Shown: positions 41,254-50,289, counted from the stretch's first letter. The stretch: DNA of 64,000 nt from JAWVFM01 sp963771655 (GCA_963771655.1 CAVYUG010000001.1:124001-188000), one strand, 5' to 3'. Numbers and translations are program-made. The notes: a model not told the origin generated them from the letters alone.

Positions 41254-42136
41254 CGCCGCGGCCCTGAAGGAGCTCGCCCGCCGCTGCCAGCTCCGCGATG
41301 TCGTCGCCGCGCATCGGCTCCCCGAGCTCGATCGACGCCGCCGCAACGCGCTCGGGGTCGCCCGAGTGCGTGGTCGCCTCCACGATTGCCCGGGCGCGGC
41401 GCTCTGGGTCCTCGGACTTGAAGATGCCCGAGCCGACGAAGTTTCCCTCAGCGCCGAGCTGCATCACGAGGGCGGCGTCCGCCGGCGTCGCGATACCCCC
41501 CGCGCAGAACATCGGCACCGGCAGCCAGCCGGTCTCAGCGACCTCGCCGACGACCTCCATCGGAGCCCCGAGCTCCTTTGCCTCGGCGGCGAGCTGCTCG
41601 GGCCCGAGAGTCCCCAGCCGGCGGATGCCGCCGACGATCTCGCGCAGATGGCGAACCGCCTCGACGATGTTCCCGGTCCCCGCCTCACCCTTCGAGCGGA
41701 TCATCGCCGCGCCCTCCGCCACCCGGCGCAGGGCCTCACCGAGGTTGGTCGCCCCGCATACGAACGGCACCTCGAAGGCGTGCTTGTCGATGTGATGGCG
41801 CTCGTCGGCCGGGGTAAGGACCTCGGACTCGTCCACGTAGTCGACCTCGAGCGACTGAAGAATTTGCGCCTCTGCGAAGTGGCCGATTCGGGCCTTGGCC
41901 ATGACCGGGATCGTCACCGACTCCTGGATCGCCTTGATCACGCGGGGGCTGGCCATGCGCGCCACGCCTCCCTCGGCGCGAATGTCCGCGGGCACGCGCT
42001 CGAGAGCCATCACCGCGACGGCGCCGGACTCCTCGGCGATCCGCGCCTGCTCGGGCGAGGTGACGTCCATGATCACGCCACCCTTCAACATCTCGGCGAG
42101 GCCGCGCTTCACCCGGAATGTCGCCCGTTCAGCCAT
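41249..42136 (-). CDS. pdxS: Pyridoxal 5'-phosphate synthase subunit PdxS
   Basis: 295-residue PLP synthase that builds vitamin B6 from ribose 5-phosphate, glyceraldehyde 3-phosphate and ammonia. The catalytic lysines are in G-G-V-I-M-D-V neighbourhood/M-A-K-A-R-I-G-H and the D-E-S-E-V-L-T-P-A-D loop; F-V-C-G-A-T-N-L-G-E-A-L and F-C-A-G-G-I-A-T-P-A-D-A are intact. The longer upstream frame is not family sequence; the ATG at 42136 has TATATT 7 bases upstream. Forms a dodecamer with PdxT. Confidence 0.95.
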   Translation of the reverse strand: MAERATFRVKRGLAEMLKGGVIMDVTSPEQARIAEESGAVAVMALERVPADIRAEGGVARMASPRVIKAIQESVTIPVMAKARIGHFAEAQILQSLEVDYVDESEVLTPADERHHIDKHAFEVPFVCGATNLGEALRRVAEGAAMIRSKGEAGTGNIVEAVRHLREIVGGIRRLGTLGPEQLAAEAKELGAPMEVVGEVAETGWLPVPMFCAGGIATPADAALVMQLGAEGNFVGSGIFKSEDPERRARAIVEATTHSGDPERVAAASIELGEPMRGDDIAELAAAGELLQGRGA

Positions 42137-42143
42137 CGCGCTC

Positions 42144-42149
42144 AATATA
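42144..42149 (-). promoter_or_regulatory. -10 element of pdxST
   Basis: TATATT ends 7 bases before the pdxS ATG, giving a leaderless transcript. It is one of the most consensus-like hexamers of this group. Confidence 0.65.
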
Positions 42150-42185
42150 CGCGGGGACGGATCGTCAGGAGGTTCGTTGATCGAT

Positions 42186-42215
42186 TTACCCCCACGTGAG
42201 GGGGCAAAGCCATCA
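42186..42215 (-). repeat. Dispersed repeat, partial copy 3 (after the HXXEE gene)
   Basis: Begins at the TGA stop of the HXXEE gene with TGATGGCTTTGCCCCC, which matches the first hairpin arm of copy 2. Here the hairpin is CCCCC-TCACGT-GGGGG, so the second half has diverged or was replaced. Could terminate the HXXEE/RpiR transcript. Confidence 0.5.
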
Positions 42216-42812
42216 GCGAAAGCGTCGGGCCTGGGCGAGACGCAGGCGCATCGCGGCGAATATGCCCGCCCCTGCACCGACCCCCCCGACAGCCCCACCG
42301 GCAGGCAGCCCGCGGAGGTTCGTCCCCGGCGTCGCCGAGAGGCGGGCGAGGCCCACCGCGCCGTGCGGAGCGAGCATGAGGAGGGACGTGACGACGCCCG
42401 GTCTCCATCCACGGGCGCGGGCGGAGGTGACGATATGGAACACGGCGTTGCCGAGGTTCGACGCCAGGAACGCCGCTGCAATCTCGGTGCGCTCGCGCCC
42501 GTACACGAGGGTCGCCGTGCCGAGCCCCCAGCCGAAGCCGACGTTTACCCAGAAGCCCACCCGCCGCGTCAGCGGGAACTCTTCCGCGCTGCTGCCCAAA
42601 ACCTCGCGGTTGATCCACGGCAGGAACCCGCCGGGCCAGACCCACTCCTCGGTCTGATGCCAGAAGAGGATCGGTAGCCCCAGCGCGAACACCCACATCT
42701 CCTCCTCGGCCAGCCGCTTCCGGTTGGCCGCTGCGACGAGGCTCGACGCCGGCGCCATCATCGCGGCGATCCACGGCCACCGGCCGTGGGTCTGGGGTCG
42801 GGCCGCGGCCAC
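42213..42812 (-). CDS. HXXEE-domain membrane protein
   Basis: 199-residue integral membrane protein with the H-Q-T-E-E motif (residues 52-56) that defines the HXXEE domain, preceded by a W-V-F-A-L-G-L-P helix and followed by several hydrophobic segments. HXXEE proteins are predicted membrane proteins with unknown, possibly metal-dependent, function. It lies 12 bases after the RpiR gene and may be its target or partner. The GTG start is uncertain; a later start before the E-E-E-M-W helix is possible. Confidence 0.72.
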   Translation of the reverse strand: MAAARPQTHGRWPWIAAMMAPASSLVAAANRKRLAEEEMWVFALGLPILFWHQTEEWVWPGGFLPWINREVLGSSAEEFPLTRRVGFWVNVGFGWGLGTATLVYGRERTEIAAAFLASNLGNAVFHIVTSARARGWRPGVVTSLLMLAPHGAVGLARLSATPGTNLRGLPAGGAVGGVGAGAGIFAAMRLRLAQARRFR

Positions 42813-42824
42813 TTGGGCGCCGCG

Positions 42825-43778
42825 CTACTTCAGCTTGAAGGCGCGGATCCGGTCCTTGTAGGCGCCCTTGTCGCGAGCGTACACGCCGTGGGCGAGCGAC
42901 TGGACGAGGGCCAGGAGCGCCGTATTGGACCGGGTGAAGGACGGGCTGTTCGAGGAGTAGTAGAGGGTGAGCTCGGAGTGCTCGCCCACCTCGGACAAGG
43001 TCGCGTCGGTGATCGCCAGCGTGCGGGCACGGCGATGCCGCGCGAGCTTCATAGCCCGGATCACGATCGGGTGGGCCTTACCAGCCGAGAAGCAGATGAC
43101 GAGGCTGTCCTCGTCGACGCGCGAGAGGCGCGTGATGGAGTCTTGGCGTGGGCTCGCGACGACTTCGGCGCGGATGTCGAGTAGCGCGAGTAGATGGCGC
43201 AGGTAGCTGGCGAAGAACGCGAGCTGGTCCATGCCGACGATCATCACCCGCTGCGCCCCGGCGAGGGCCGAGACGCACGCCTCGACGCGCTCGCGGGTCA
43301 GGGCCTTCACCGTCTCCTCGACGTTGGCGTGATCGGCCGCGAGCGAGGCCTCGAACTCCGAGTGGTCGAAATCGAACAGCTGCCCTCCGCCCGCCCCGTT
43401 CTCCTCGGGGGCGCGATTGCGGTACTCCTCGATCGCGGCCTGCTGAAGCTCTGGGTATCCCTCGAAGCCGAGCGCCTGCGAGAAGCGGACGACGGTCGAT
43501 GAGGATGTGCTCGCGCGGCGGGCGAGCTCCTCAGCCGTCTGGAACGCGGCCTCGTCGAGATGATCGACGATGTAGCGCGCGACCTCCTTCTGCGAACGGG
43601 AGAAATCCTCGAAGCGGTCCGTGATGTAGCTCGAGAGCGTCTTCCCGTTCGGCCGAGAGGTTCGACCGTGGCCGCCACGCGTTCGTGTGGCCGCCGGACG
43701 AGACGTGGTGGCGGTCTTGCTCACGGCCGCATGTTTCGCCCCGCCGCGCGATTTCCCTTCCGGCGGGGTGACCTGCAA
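42825..43778 (-). CDS. RpiR-family transcriptional regulator with SIS domain
   Basis: 317-residue RpiR-type regulator. The N-terminal helix-turn-helix spans about 48-125 (F-S-R-S-Q-K-E-V-A-R-Y-I, then A-S-T-S-S-S-T-V-V-R-F-S-Q-A-L-G-F), and the SIS phosphosugar-binding domain begins near 165 (V-M-I-V-G-M-D, C-F-S-A-G-K, I-T-D). In the family, sugar phosphates control sugar-catabolism genes. The first 45 residues are low-complexity, so the start (TTG 43778 or GTG 43724) is uncertain. Divergent from a membrane-protein gene across a GC-rich repeat region. Confidence 0.86.
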   Translation of the reverse strand: MQVTPPEGKSRGGAKHAAVSKTATTSRPAATRTRGGHGRTSRPNGKTLSSYITDRFEDFSRSQKEVARYIVDHLDEAAFQTAEELARRASTSSSTVVRFSQALGFEGYPELQQAAIEEYRNRAPEENGAGGGQLFDFDHSEFEASLAADHANVEETVKALTRERVEACVSALAGAQRVMIVGMDQLAFFASYLRHLLALLDIRAEVVASPRQDSITRLSRVDEDSLVICFSAGKAHPIVIRAMKLARHRRARTLAITDATLSEVGEHSELTLYYSSNSPSFTRSNTALLALVQSLAHGVYARDKGAYKDRIRAFKLK

Positions 43779-43828
43779 CCGCCGCGGCAGCCGCGGCAGC
43801 GTTCCGCGGGATCTGCTTGGATCGTCCC

Positions 43829-44251
43829 GTGGACGCCGAGCTCGCCCTGCGCCTCACCAACAGGAACATGATCGCCTTCGACCTTGCGCTCGGCACGGGC
43901 GCGCTTCTCGCACCCGAGGCGACGCTCGGCCTTCTCGGTCACAGCAGCCCGACACCGGACGCCGAGGCGCTCTTCCGGAGGTGCGGGCCGATCTGGCTCA
44001 CATTCGCCGCCGGCCACGCGGTCGCCGAGGCGAGAGGCCGGCCCGAGGACTGGTGGGCACTCGCCTGGCTCCGCGCCACCGAGCTTGCGACCGACATCGT
44101 CTGGTCGCGCTCGCCCGCGTTCCAGCGGCCGGGCGCGCGGGCCGGGCTCTGGCTGGCCGGCGCGGCCAACGCAGCGATGGCGATCGGGTTCGCGTGGATG
44201 GCCCGCCGCAGCGCGTCCACCGCGCCGAACGTCCCGGAACCCCGCCCATAG
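43829..44251 (+). CDS. Small hypothetical membrane protein
   Basis: 140-residue protein with three or four predicted membrane helices (A-F-D-L-A-L-G-T-G-A-L-L, W-L-T-F-A-A-G-H, W-L-A-G-A-A-N-A-A-M-A-I). No recognised motif. GTG at 43829 was preferred over TTG at 43817. Codon use is typical of the genome, so it is probably real. It is divergent from the RpiR gene. Confidence 0.62.
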   Translation: MDAELALRLTNRNMIAFDLALGTGALLAPEATLGLLGHSSPTPDAEALFRRCGPIWLTFAAGHAVAEARGRPEDWWALAWLRATELATDIVWSRSPAFQRPGARAGLWLAGAANAAMAIGFAWMARRSASTAPNVPEPRP

Positions 44252-44289
44252 CCCCCGCTCCGGGACGTTCGGCGGTGTGGGGTCGCGCT

Positions 44290-44295
44290 TAGACT
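44290..44295 (+). promoter_or_regulatory. -10 element of the amidase gene
   Basis: TAGACT ends 7 bases before the ATG at 44303. The identical hexamer and distance precede the VOC gene at 55823. Confidence 0.6.
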
Positions 44296-44302
44296 GCCGC
44301 GG

Positions 44303-45718
44303 ATGGACGAGAAGGCTCTCGCCTTCGCCGGCGTCCGTGGGCAGATCAACGCGCTCCGCTCCGGCGAGGTGTCCTCCCGCGAGCTCGTCGAGACCTGCCT
44401 GCGCCGGATCGAGCGCATCGATCCCGAGCTCAACGCCTTCCGCATCACCTATTTCGAGCGGGCCCTCGAGGAGGCGAAGGCAGCGCAGCGGCGGGCGCGC
44501 TCCAAGTCGGCGGCGCCGCTGACCGGCGTCCCGATCGCGATCAAGGACAACGTCGACGTCGCGGGCGACGTGACGACGCACGGGACGTCGGCGCACGGCG
44601 GCCCGGTGACCGCGGACGCCGAGCTGGTGCGTCGAGTCCGCGAGGCCGGCGCCATCGTCGTCGGCCGGACCAACGTTCCGCCGCTCTGTGCCATGTGCGT
44701 CACCGAGTCGGCCACGTTCGGCATTACGCGGAACCCGTGGGACACCGGGCGCTCGCCCGGGGGGTCAAGCGGCGGATCCGCAGCCGCGGTCGCCGCGGGG
44801 CTCGTGCCCGCCGCGCTTGGAACCGACGGCGGAGGCTCGATCAGGATCCCGGCGGCGTTCTGCGGCCTGTTCGGCTTGAAGCCGCAGCGCGGTCGCGTGT
44901 CCCTCGCGCCGAACCCGGACCATTGGCACGGCCTCACCGCCGCGGGCTGGCTCACGCGGAGCGTCGGGGACAGCGCGCTGATGCTCGATCTGACCGCCGG
45001 CCCCACCCCGATCGATCGGGACCGTCCCCCACCCCCGGCCCGGCCATACGCGGATGCGGCTTCGACGACGCCCCCGAGGCTTCGGATCGGCTGGTCGGTG
45101 AAGGTGCCGCCCAACGTGCTCGGCGTCCGCATGGACGACGAGGTGAGGAATGCCGTCGTCGAGACCGCGGACCTTCTCCGCTCGCTCGGGCACGACGTTG
45201 CCGAGCACGACCCTCCCTACGACCCGCTGTCGTCGGCGGCGAACTCGGCGAGGATCATGCGCGGCGTCGCCGACGAGGCGCGGACGCTGCCGAGATATGA
45301 GCGACTCGATCGGCGCTTCCGTACCTGGACCCGCCTCGCGGCGGCGTTCACAGACTCGAGCCTCGCCTGGGCTCGCCGGCGCGAGGCAGAGACCAACGCA
45401 CGCCTGCGGTCGACGTTCGAGAGCTACGACGTGCTGGTCACGCCGGTGGCGAGTGAGCCCGCGATCGAAACGGGACGCTGGGAGGGCCTCGGGGCGGTCA
45501 GGCTCATCAACGGGATGCTGCCGCTGATTCCCTGGCCCGGGCTGTGGAACCACACGGGCCAGCCGGCGGCGTCGGTTCCGGCGGGGTTCACGACCTCCGG
45601 GCTCCCGCGCGCCGCGATGCTCGTGGGCCGCGCGAACGATGAGGACACGCTGTTCGCGCTGGCATCGCAGCTCGAGGCGGAACGCGGCTGGACGGCCGAG
45701 CACCCGCCGATTTCCTGA
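44303..45718 (+). CDS. Amidase-signature-family hydrolase
   Basis: 471-residue amidase. The Ser-cisSer-Lys triad is visible: Lys in P-I-A-I-K-D-N near 80, the G-R-S-P-G-G-S-S-G-G-S-A-A block near 150-162, and G-T-D-G-G-G-S-I-R-I-P. Amidases hydrolyse many amides; GatA is unlikely because no gatB or gatC is near and length and C-terminus differ. It converges with the glycosyltransferase-like gene, leaving 4 bases. Confidence 0.87.
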   Translation: MDEKALAFAGVRGQINALRSGEVSSRELVETCLRRIERIDPELNAFRITYFERALEEAKAAQRRARSKSAAPLTGVPIAIKDNVDVAGDVTTHGTSAHGGPVTADAELVRRVREAGAIVVGRTNVPPLCAMCVTESATFGITRNPWDTGRSPGGSSGGSAAAVAAGLVPAALGTDGGGSIRIPAAFCGLFGLKPQRGRVSLAPNPDHWHGLTAAGWLTRSVGDSALMLDLTAGPTPIDRDRPPPPARPYADAASTTPPRLRIGWSVKVPPNVLGVRMDDEVRNAVVETADLLRSLGHDVAEHDPPYDPLSSAANSARIMRGVADEARTLPRYERLDRRFRTWTRLAAAFTDSSLAWARRREAETNARLRSTFESYDVLVTPVASEPAIETGRWEGLGAVRLINGMLPLIPWPGLWNHTGQPAASVPAGFTTSGLPRAAMLVGRANDEDTLFALASQLEAERGWTAEHPPIS

Positions 45719-45722
45719 CGAG

Positions 45723-47804
45723 CTAGCCGCAGGCGCGCGGGTCCAACGGGCCGCGGATGCGGAAGATCTCGAGCGGACCGTCGCGAACGATCGTCCTCGA
45801 ACCCGCGCCGGGCCGGGTCCACCCGCCCTCGGGCGCGGGCAGCGGTGCCTCGGTTTCGGCCGCGTTGAAGTCGGGGGCCGTGACGACGAAATCCACCGGG
45901 TGCGCGTCGATCGCGAGTCGCCAGGCCCCGCAGCTTCGAATCGGCTCGAGCGATCCATCCGGGCCGCTGCGCGCGAGGTAGCCCACCCGGTTGGAGAGGT
46001 CCTCGCCGTAGAGGGGGTACTGGTCGAACGCAACCGCCGTGCCGCCGAGCTCGACGCGGGCGTCGCGGGTGTGGCGCGCCCACTCGAACGCCGCGGCAAG
46101 GCCCGTTCCGGCCGGGGCGTCATGAAAACGGTCCGCCAGGTAGTCGTCCGCGGCGGGCGCGTACACCGCGGCGGCTCCGATCGCCACCGCGACGGCGGCC
46201 GCCATGCCCACGAATGGCGGCAGATGGCTGCGAGCGAGCGCGATGAGCCCCAGCCATGCGAGCGTGAGGGCGAGTGCCACCAGGACGGCGGCGAACAGGT
46301 TCGGGTCGTCGAGGCGCGCACCGAGGTCGAGGTTGGTGGCGCCGATCGCCACCAGGCCCAAAGCGAGAGCGACGCCCGGCTCGTACCCGCGGCGGAGCCG
46401 CAGTCCGGGGAGGATCGCCAGGCCGAGGGCGAGGAACGGTGCGAGCCATCGCAGGTTCGTGGCGAAGACCGCGGGGTGGCCCTCGGAGCCGCCGGCGCTG
46501 AGCGGCGTGAAGACGTAGGCGATCGAGCCGGCGAGCGCGGCAAGCGCGATGACCCGCACGACCGGTTTCGCGGGCCGCACGACCCCGGCGACCATCCCGG
46601 CGAGTGCCAGCGCGAGCAGAAGCGGCCAGAGGTCGCCGAACTCGACGTGCAGGCCCGGCAGGAAATGGCTGCTCCAGACCCCTCCGTCGCCGATGTAATG
46701 CGCCACCGCGTAGTCGGGCCGCAGTCCGAAGGCCTGGTCCGGCGAGGGCAGGTCGATCGGCCCGATGGATCGAAGCCATGGCACGGGATTCCCGGTGGCG
46801 ACGAGGTTCCGCACGTACCAGAGGCCACCCGTCGCGAAGGCACCCGCAAGCCAGACCCCCGCGGTCGCGGCCCTGGATCCCCTCGCCGAGACGGTCACCA
46901 CCCCGAGCGTGAGGACGGCCGCTGGAATGAGGAAGTCGAGCTTGGTCCCGGCGGCGAGTCCCATCGCCATGGCCGCGACGAGCACGGCTCCGAGCTCGCC
47001 TGGCCCCGGGCGCGTGCCGCCACCGCGCCGCAGCCCGTTGACGAGGATCGCCGCAGCCGCGAGCAGCGCCGCGGTCGCCGCCACGTCGTTGGTGGCGCTG
47101 CCGGCCTGTGACCCGGCGAACACGTGCGCCTCGAGCACCACCGCAACGCCGAGGAACGACAGCGGCGCAGCCCCGAACGGCCGTCCGATGCACCACCCCG
47201 CGAGCAGCGCAAGCGCCATCCAGCCCAGGTTGAGGAGCGGCGACAGCACATCGCGGTGCAGGATCGCCATGCCGATCGCGTGCACGAGCTCGGAGCTCGC
47301 CGGATAGAAGCGCGCGAGCGTCAGCGGGTCGATCGGCTGGATCGCCGTGATCGACCCCGAGCGCGCGAACGTCGCGGCGATCGGCAGGTGGTACCAGTTT
47401 GAGTCGAAGACCATCGGCCGGCCGTCGAGGACTCCGAGGGTGCCGACCATCCAGATCGCGCCGAGCAGGAACGCGATCCCCGCGGCGGCCCCGAGCGCGG
47501 GCCATCCCGCGGGCGAGGAAACCTCCTCCCCCGCCCGGCCGCGCCCGCGCGAGGAGGCCACGGCAGAGAGTGCCAGCAGGCCGGCGCCGATCTCGAGCGC
47601 GAGGCCGCTCAGAAGCCCGGCCAGCCCGAGGATCTCCGCGAGCGCGAGCGCGAGGGAGATCCCGAGCACGGCCTCGGCGAGCCGCGCCGGTGCTCCGGTC
47701 CACTCCGGCAGAAGGAGAAGCCTCGCCCGCCACGATGCGAAGCCGACGAGCGCGACGAACAGCAGCGCCCACACGGCCGACGGTGGGGCTCCGACAAGGC
47801 TCAT
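45723..47804 (-). CDS. Polytopic membrane protein, GT39-like glycosyltransferase candidate
   Basis: 693-residue protein with about a dozen hydrophobic helices and a D-S-N-W-Y-H-L-P-I-A-A-T segment near residue 135, similar to the acidic first-loop region of lipid-phosphate-sugar (GT-C) glycosyltransferases. The last 150 residues form a soluble, probably extracytoplasmic, domain. It may transfer a polyprenyl-linked sugar, but the donor and acceptor are unknown. An SD-like GGGGGAG precedes the ATG at 47804; it follows kimA by 18 bases and is probably co-transcribed with it. Confidence 0.68.
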   Translation of the reverse strand: MSLVGAPPSAVWALLFVALVGFASWRARLLLLPEWTGAPARLAEAVLGISLALALAEILGLAGLLSGLALEIGAGLLALSAVASSRGRGRAGEEVSSPAGWPALGAAAGIAFLLGAIWMVGTLGVLDGRPMVFDSNWYHLPIAATFARSGSITAIQPIDPLTLARFYPASSELVHAIGMAILHRDVLSPLLNLGWMALALLAGWCIGRPFGAAPLSFLGVAVVLEAHVFAGSQAGSATNDVAATAALLAAAAILVNGLRRGGGTRPGPGELGAVLVAAMAMGLAAGTKLDFLIPAAVLTLGVVTVSARGSRAATAGVWLAGAFATGGLWYVRNLVATGNPVPWLRSIGPIDLPSPDQAFGLRPDYAVAHYIGDGGVWSSHFLPGLHVEFGDLWPLLLALALAGMVAGVVRPAKPVVRVIALAALAGSIAYVFTPLSAGGSEGHPAVFATNLRWLAPFLALGLAILPGLRLRRGYEPGVALALGLVAIGATNLDLGARLDDPNLFAAVLVALALTLAWLGLIALARSHLPPFVGMAAAVAVAIGAAAVYAPAADDYLADRFHDAPAGTGLAAAFEWARHTRDARVELGGTAVAFDQYPLYGEDLSNRVGYLARSGPDGSLEPIRSCGAWRLAIDAHPVDFVVTAPDFNAAETEAPLPAPEGGWTRPGAGSRTIVRDGPLEIFRIRGPLDPRACG

Positions 47805-47822
47805 CTCGCTCCCCCGCGCAAC

Positions 47823-49652
47823 TCAGTCGGCAAGCTTCACGGGGACGGCCGTGAGGACGACTCCCGGCTTGCCGAGCAGCGCCGCGCCGAGCACGTACTC
47901 GAGCTGGTTGTGGAGGGGCCCCTGCCACGGGTGTGCCGGTACCACCGCCGGGACGACGACGGTCAACGGATCGCTGTCGTCGCCGGCCATCTCCTCGATC
48001 AGGTCGACCAGGGGGCTCACGACCTCGCGGTAGGGCGATTCGAGAACGCGCAGCGCCATCCCGCCGCCGATCCATTCCTTCCATCTGCGCGCGAAGTCCT
48101 CGCCGGCGTCGCCCTCCTCCTCGGCCGCGACGTGAACCGGGATCACCTCGCCGGCGATGGAGCGCGCGTAGACCAGCGCCGCCGCGCTCGCCCGGTTGAG
48201 ATGAGCGATTGGAACGACCGCCCGGCGGGGAGACCGAAGCGGCGGCGGCAGGTCGGGGACGCGGTCGAGGGCGAGCTGGCTCCGCGTGCGCTCGTAGTGG
48301 CGGTGGACGGCGTAGAAGCCCGCCACGAGGAGCGGCACGAGCAGGGTCACGATCCAGGCGCCGGAAGTGAACTTCGTGGCGACGACGATCACCGTCACCA
48401 GGCCCGTGACGACCGCGCCGGTGCCGTTGATCGCGGCCTTGCGACGCCAGTTGGGGCCCTGCTCGCGGTGCCAGTGGCGCACCATCCCCGACTGCGAAAG
48501 CGTGAAGCAGAGAAACACGCCAACCGCGAAGAGCGGGATCAGCGCGTGGGTGCTGCCGTTGAACGCGATGACCAGGGCGATCGCGAGCAGGCCGATCGCG
48601 AGGATGCCGTTCGAGTAGGCGAGCCGGAAGCCGCGGTGGGAGAGCCGGTGCGGCGTCCAGTCGTCCTGGGCCATGACGGCCGCGAGGCGCGGGAAGCCGT
48701 TGAACGAGGTGTTGGCCGCGAGCATGAGGATGATCGCCGAGGAGACCTGCACGATGTAGAAGAGCGGCGAGTGGCCGACGAACGTGAGGCCAACCTGCGC
48801 GATCACGTTCTGCGTGTCCGACGGGACCGCTCCGATCGCGTGGCCGAGACCCGCCACGCCGAGGAAGAGAACCGCGAGGATCGCAGCGAGGGTGATCAGC
48901 GTGCGCGCGGCGTTCCGGGACGTGGGGTCGCGGAACGCGGGGACCCCGTTCGCTATCGCCTCAACGCCGGTCATCGCCGTGCAGCCGCCCGCGAACGCGC
49001 GCAGCACGAGGAAGATGGTTACGTCCTCGCTCGCCTTCGGCAGGTTCTGGGCCGCGTCCGGCGCGCCGTCGACGAGAATGTGGACGCCGCCGACGACGAG
49101 CAGCAGGGCCAACGATCCGATGAACAGGTAGGTGGGGAACACGAACGCGGCGCCCGCCTCTCGCACGCCCCGCAGGTTGATCGTCATCAGCAGAACGATC
49201 ATCACGACGTCGACGATCACGACGTGGGGCTGGAGGCCCGGCGCGAACGCGACGACCGCCGCGGTGCCCGCCGTTACGGAGACGGCGACCGTAGTCAGGT
49301 AGTCGACCATCAGCGCTCCCGCCGCCACAAGCCCCGCGGGAGTGCCGAGGTTCTCGCGGGCGACCGTGTACGACCCGCCCCCGTTCGGGTAGGCGTAGAT
49401 CGTCTGCCGATAGGAGAAGGCCACAATGCCGAGCAGGGCCGCGATCGCGATCGCGATCGGCATGTCGAGCGCCACGCCGGCGCTGCCGGCGAGGACCAGC
49501 ACGTAGAGGATCTCGTCCGGACCGTAGGCCACGGACGAGAGGGCGTCGAGCCCGAAGGCGCCCATCGCGCGTGGCCTCGTGAGGCGCTCCGAGGCTGCGG
49601 CCGAGGTGGGCAGCGGCGGGCCGAGGAGCGCCCTGCGGATCGCGTGGGCCAC
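47823..49652 (-). CDS. kimA: KimA-type potassium transporter (APC superfamily)
   Basis: 609-residue amino-acid/polyamine/organocation-fold transporter. N-terminal L-D-A-L-S-S-V-A-Y-G-P-D-E near 35, Y-P-N-G-G-G-S-Y near 90, and the V-A-T-K-F-T-S-G-A-W motif near 425 are characteristic of KimA/YdaO-like K+/H+ symporters. A C-terminal cytosolic domain of about 150 residues (V-V-P-I-A-H-L-N onward) is where regulatory nucleotides bind in B. subtilis KimA. GTG start with TACGCT 6 bases upstream. No c-di-AMP riboswitch was recognised upstream. Confidence 0.86.
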   Translation of the reverse strand: MAHAIRRALLGPPLPTSAAASERLTRPRAMGAFGLDALSSVAYGPDEILYVLVLAGSAGVALDMPIAIAIAALLGIVAFSYRQTIYAYPNGGGSYTVARENLGTPAGLVAAGALMVDYLTTVAVSVTAGTAAVVAFAPGLQPHVVIVDVVMIVLLMTINLRGVREAGAAFVFPTYLFIGSLALLLVVGGVHILVDGAPDAAQNLPKASEDVTIFLVLRAFAGGCTAMTGVEAIANGVPAFRDPTSRNAARTLITLAAILAVLFLGVAGLGHAIGAVPSDTQNVIAQVGLTFVGHSPLFYIVQVSSAIILMLAANTSFNGFPRLAAVMAQDDWTPHRLSHRGFRLAYSNGILAIGLLAIALVIAFNGSTHALIPLFAVGVFLCFTLSQSGMVRHWHREQGPNWRRKAAINGTGAVVTGLVTVIVVATKFTSGAWIVTLLVPLLVAGFYAVHRHYERTRSQLALDRVPDLPPPLRSPRRAVVPIAHLNRASAAALVYARSIAGEVIPVHVAAEEEGDAGEDFARRWKEWIGGGMALRVLESPYREVVSPLVDLIEEMAGDDSDPLTVVVPAVVPAHPWQGPLHNQLEYVLGAALLGKPGVVLTAVPVKLAD

Positions 49653-49658
49653 GGCGCG

Positions 49659-49664
49659 AGCGTA
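49659..49664 (-). promoter_or_regulatory. -10 element of kimA
   Basis: TACGCT (in the context TATACGCT) ends 6 bases before the GTG at 49652, giving a leaderless transcript. Same hexamer and spacing as rnz. Confidence 0.6.
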
Positions 49665-49703
49665 TACGCGGCGAGCGGCAGTTCAGGTTCGCGGCGTCAG
49701 CGA

Positions 49704-49832
49704 ATGATCGGCGCGGTGCCCCACGCGGGGTGGATCGTTCCCGCTACCGCCGGCTCGGTCGACACGCCGCCGTTCCCGTGGCAGAACCGCGGGACGTACC
49801 ACCAGGTGGTGGAGGTTCAGGGCCGCCCCTGA
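49704..49832 (+). CDS. Possible 42-codon small protein or gene remnant
   Basis: A 42-codon frame with about 93% G/C at third positions and a balanced composition (W, Q, N, H, Y, V, I), unlike shadow frames here. It reads G-W-I-V-P-A-T-A-G-S-V-D-T-P, then N-R-G-T-Y-H-Q-V-V-E-V-Q-G. No ribosome site or -10 is evident and I do not recognise the family. It may be a conserved C-terminal fragment left by deletion, between kimA and a small secreted protein. Confidence 0.35.
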   Translation: MIGAVPHAGWIVPATAGSVDTPPFPWQNRGTYHQVVEVQGRP

Positions 49833-49863
49833 GGCGGCTCGCGACCGGCGATACCGGGCGCGC

Positions 49864-50289
49864 TCAGGGATAGGGGAACGTGCGCTTCGCGGAGGCGGCT
49901 GACTTGCAGACGTACGTGTCGCCTCCGCGGTTCACCACCTTCGCCTCGACCACCGCGTTCACCTGGTGCCCGCTCCCGGGGGATTGACCTTTAGCGGCCC
50001 AGTCGCCGTTCGCCACCGTCTTGGTTCGGGCGAGCTGTCGCGAGCCGCTCGGCTTGCGCTCGTACACGAAGACGTCCCGGTTGCCCTTGCAGAATCCCTT
50101 CTTCGTCTTCACGTGACCCGTATAGCGCCCCACGCCGGGTTTCGGCGAGTGCGCGCGGTCGACGAAGTTGAGCGTCGGGATGTTGTAGGTCTTGCGGGCA
50201 AGTGCGGCGGCGCCGAACACGAGGCCGACGAGACACACCATCGCGAGCAGACCTCCGGCGCGGCGAAAAGACGAACGGCGGCAGATCAT
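49864..50289 (-). CDS. Small secreted or membrane-anchored protein, unknown function
   Basis: 141-residue protein: R-R-S-S-F-R-R basic start, one hydrophobic helix (L-L-A-M-V-C-L-V-G-L-V-F-G-A-A-A-L-A, about 12-31) as signal peptide or anchor, then a basic extracytoplasmic domain with two Cys (F-C-K-G-N-R-D and Y-V-C-K-S) that could form a disulfide. No family recognised; the repeated V-K/K-K pattern resembles small beta-sandwich proteins. The ATG at 50289 has a strong AGGGAGGG ribosome site and is overlapped by an upstream mini-ORF. Confidence 0.68.
   Translation of the reverse strand: MICRRSSFRRAGGLLAMVCLVGLVFGAAALARKTYNIPTLNFVDRAHSPKPGVGRYTGHVKTKKGFCKGNRDVFVYERKPSGSRQLARTKTVANGDWAAKGQSPGSGHQVNAVVEAKVVNRGGDTYVCKSAASAKRTFPYP

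Noticed and set aside
43779..43803. GC-rich tandem repeat (CCGCGGCAG units) between rpiR and a membrane protein as an operator
   Set aside because: Low-complexity GC repeats are common here; no symmetric site with a regulator-sized spacing could be defined.
47910..49832. 640-codon open frame on the plus strand
   Set aside because: Antisense shadow of kimA for most of its length; only its last 42 codons, beyond kimA, have independent coding character and are listed separately.
49653..49863. Possible c-di-AMP (ydaO-type) riboswitch upstream of kimA
   Set aside because: The expected conserved blocks of the ydaO motif are not present, and a -10 element 6 bases before the GTG start leaves no room for a leader.
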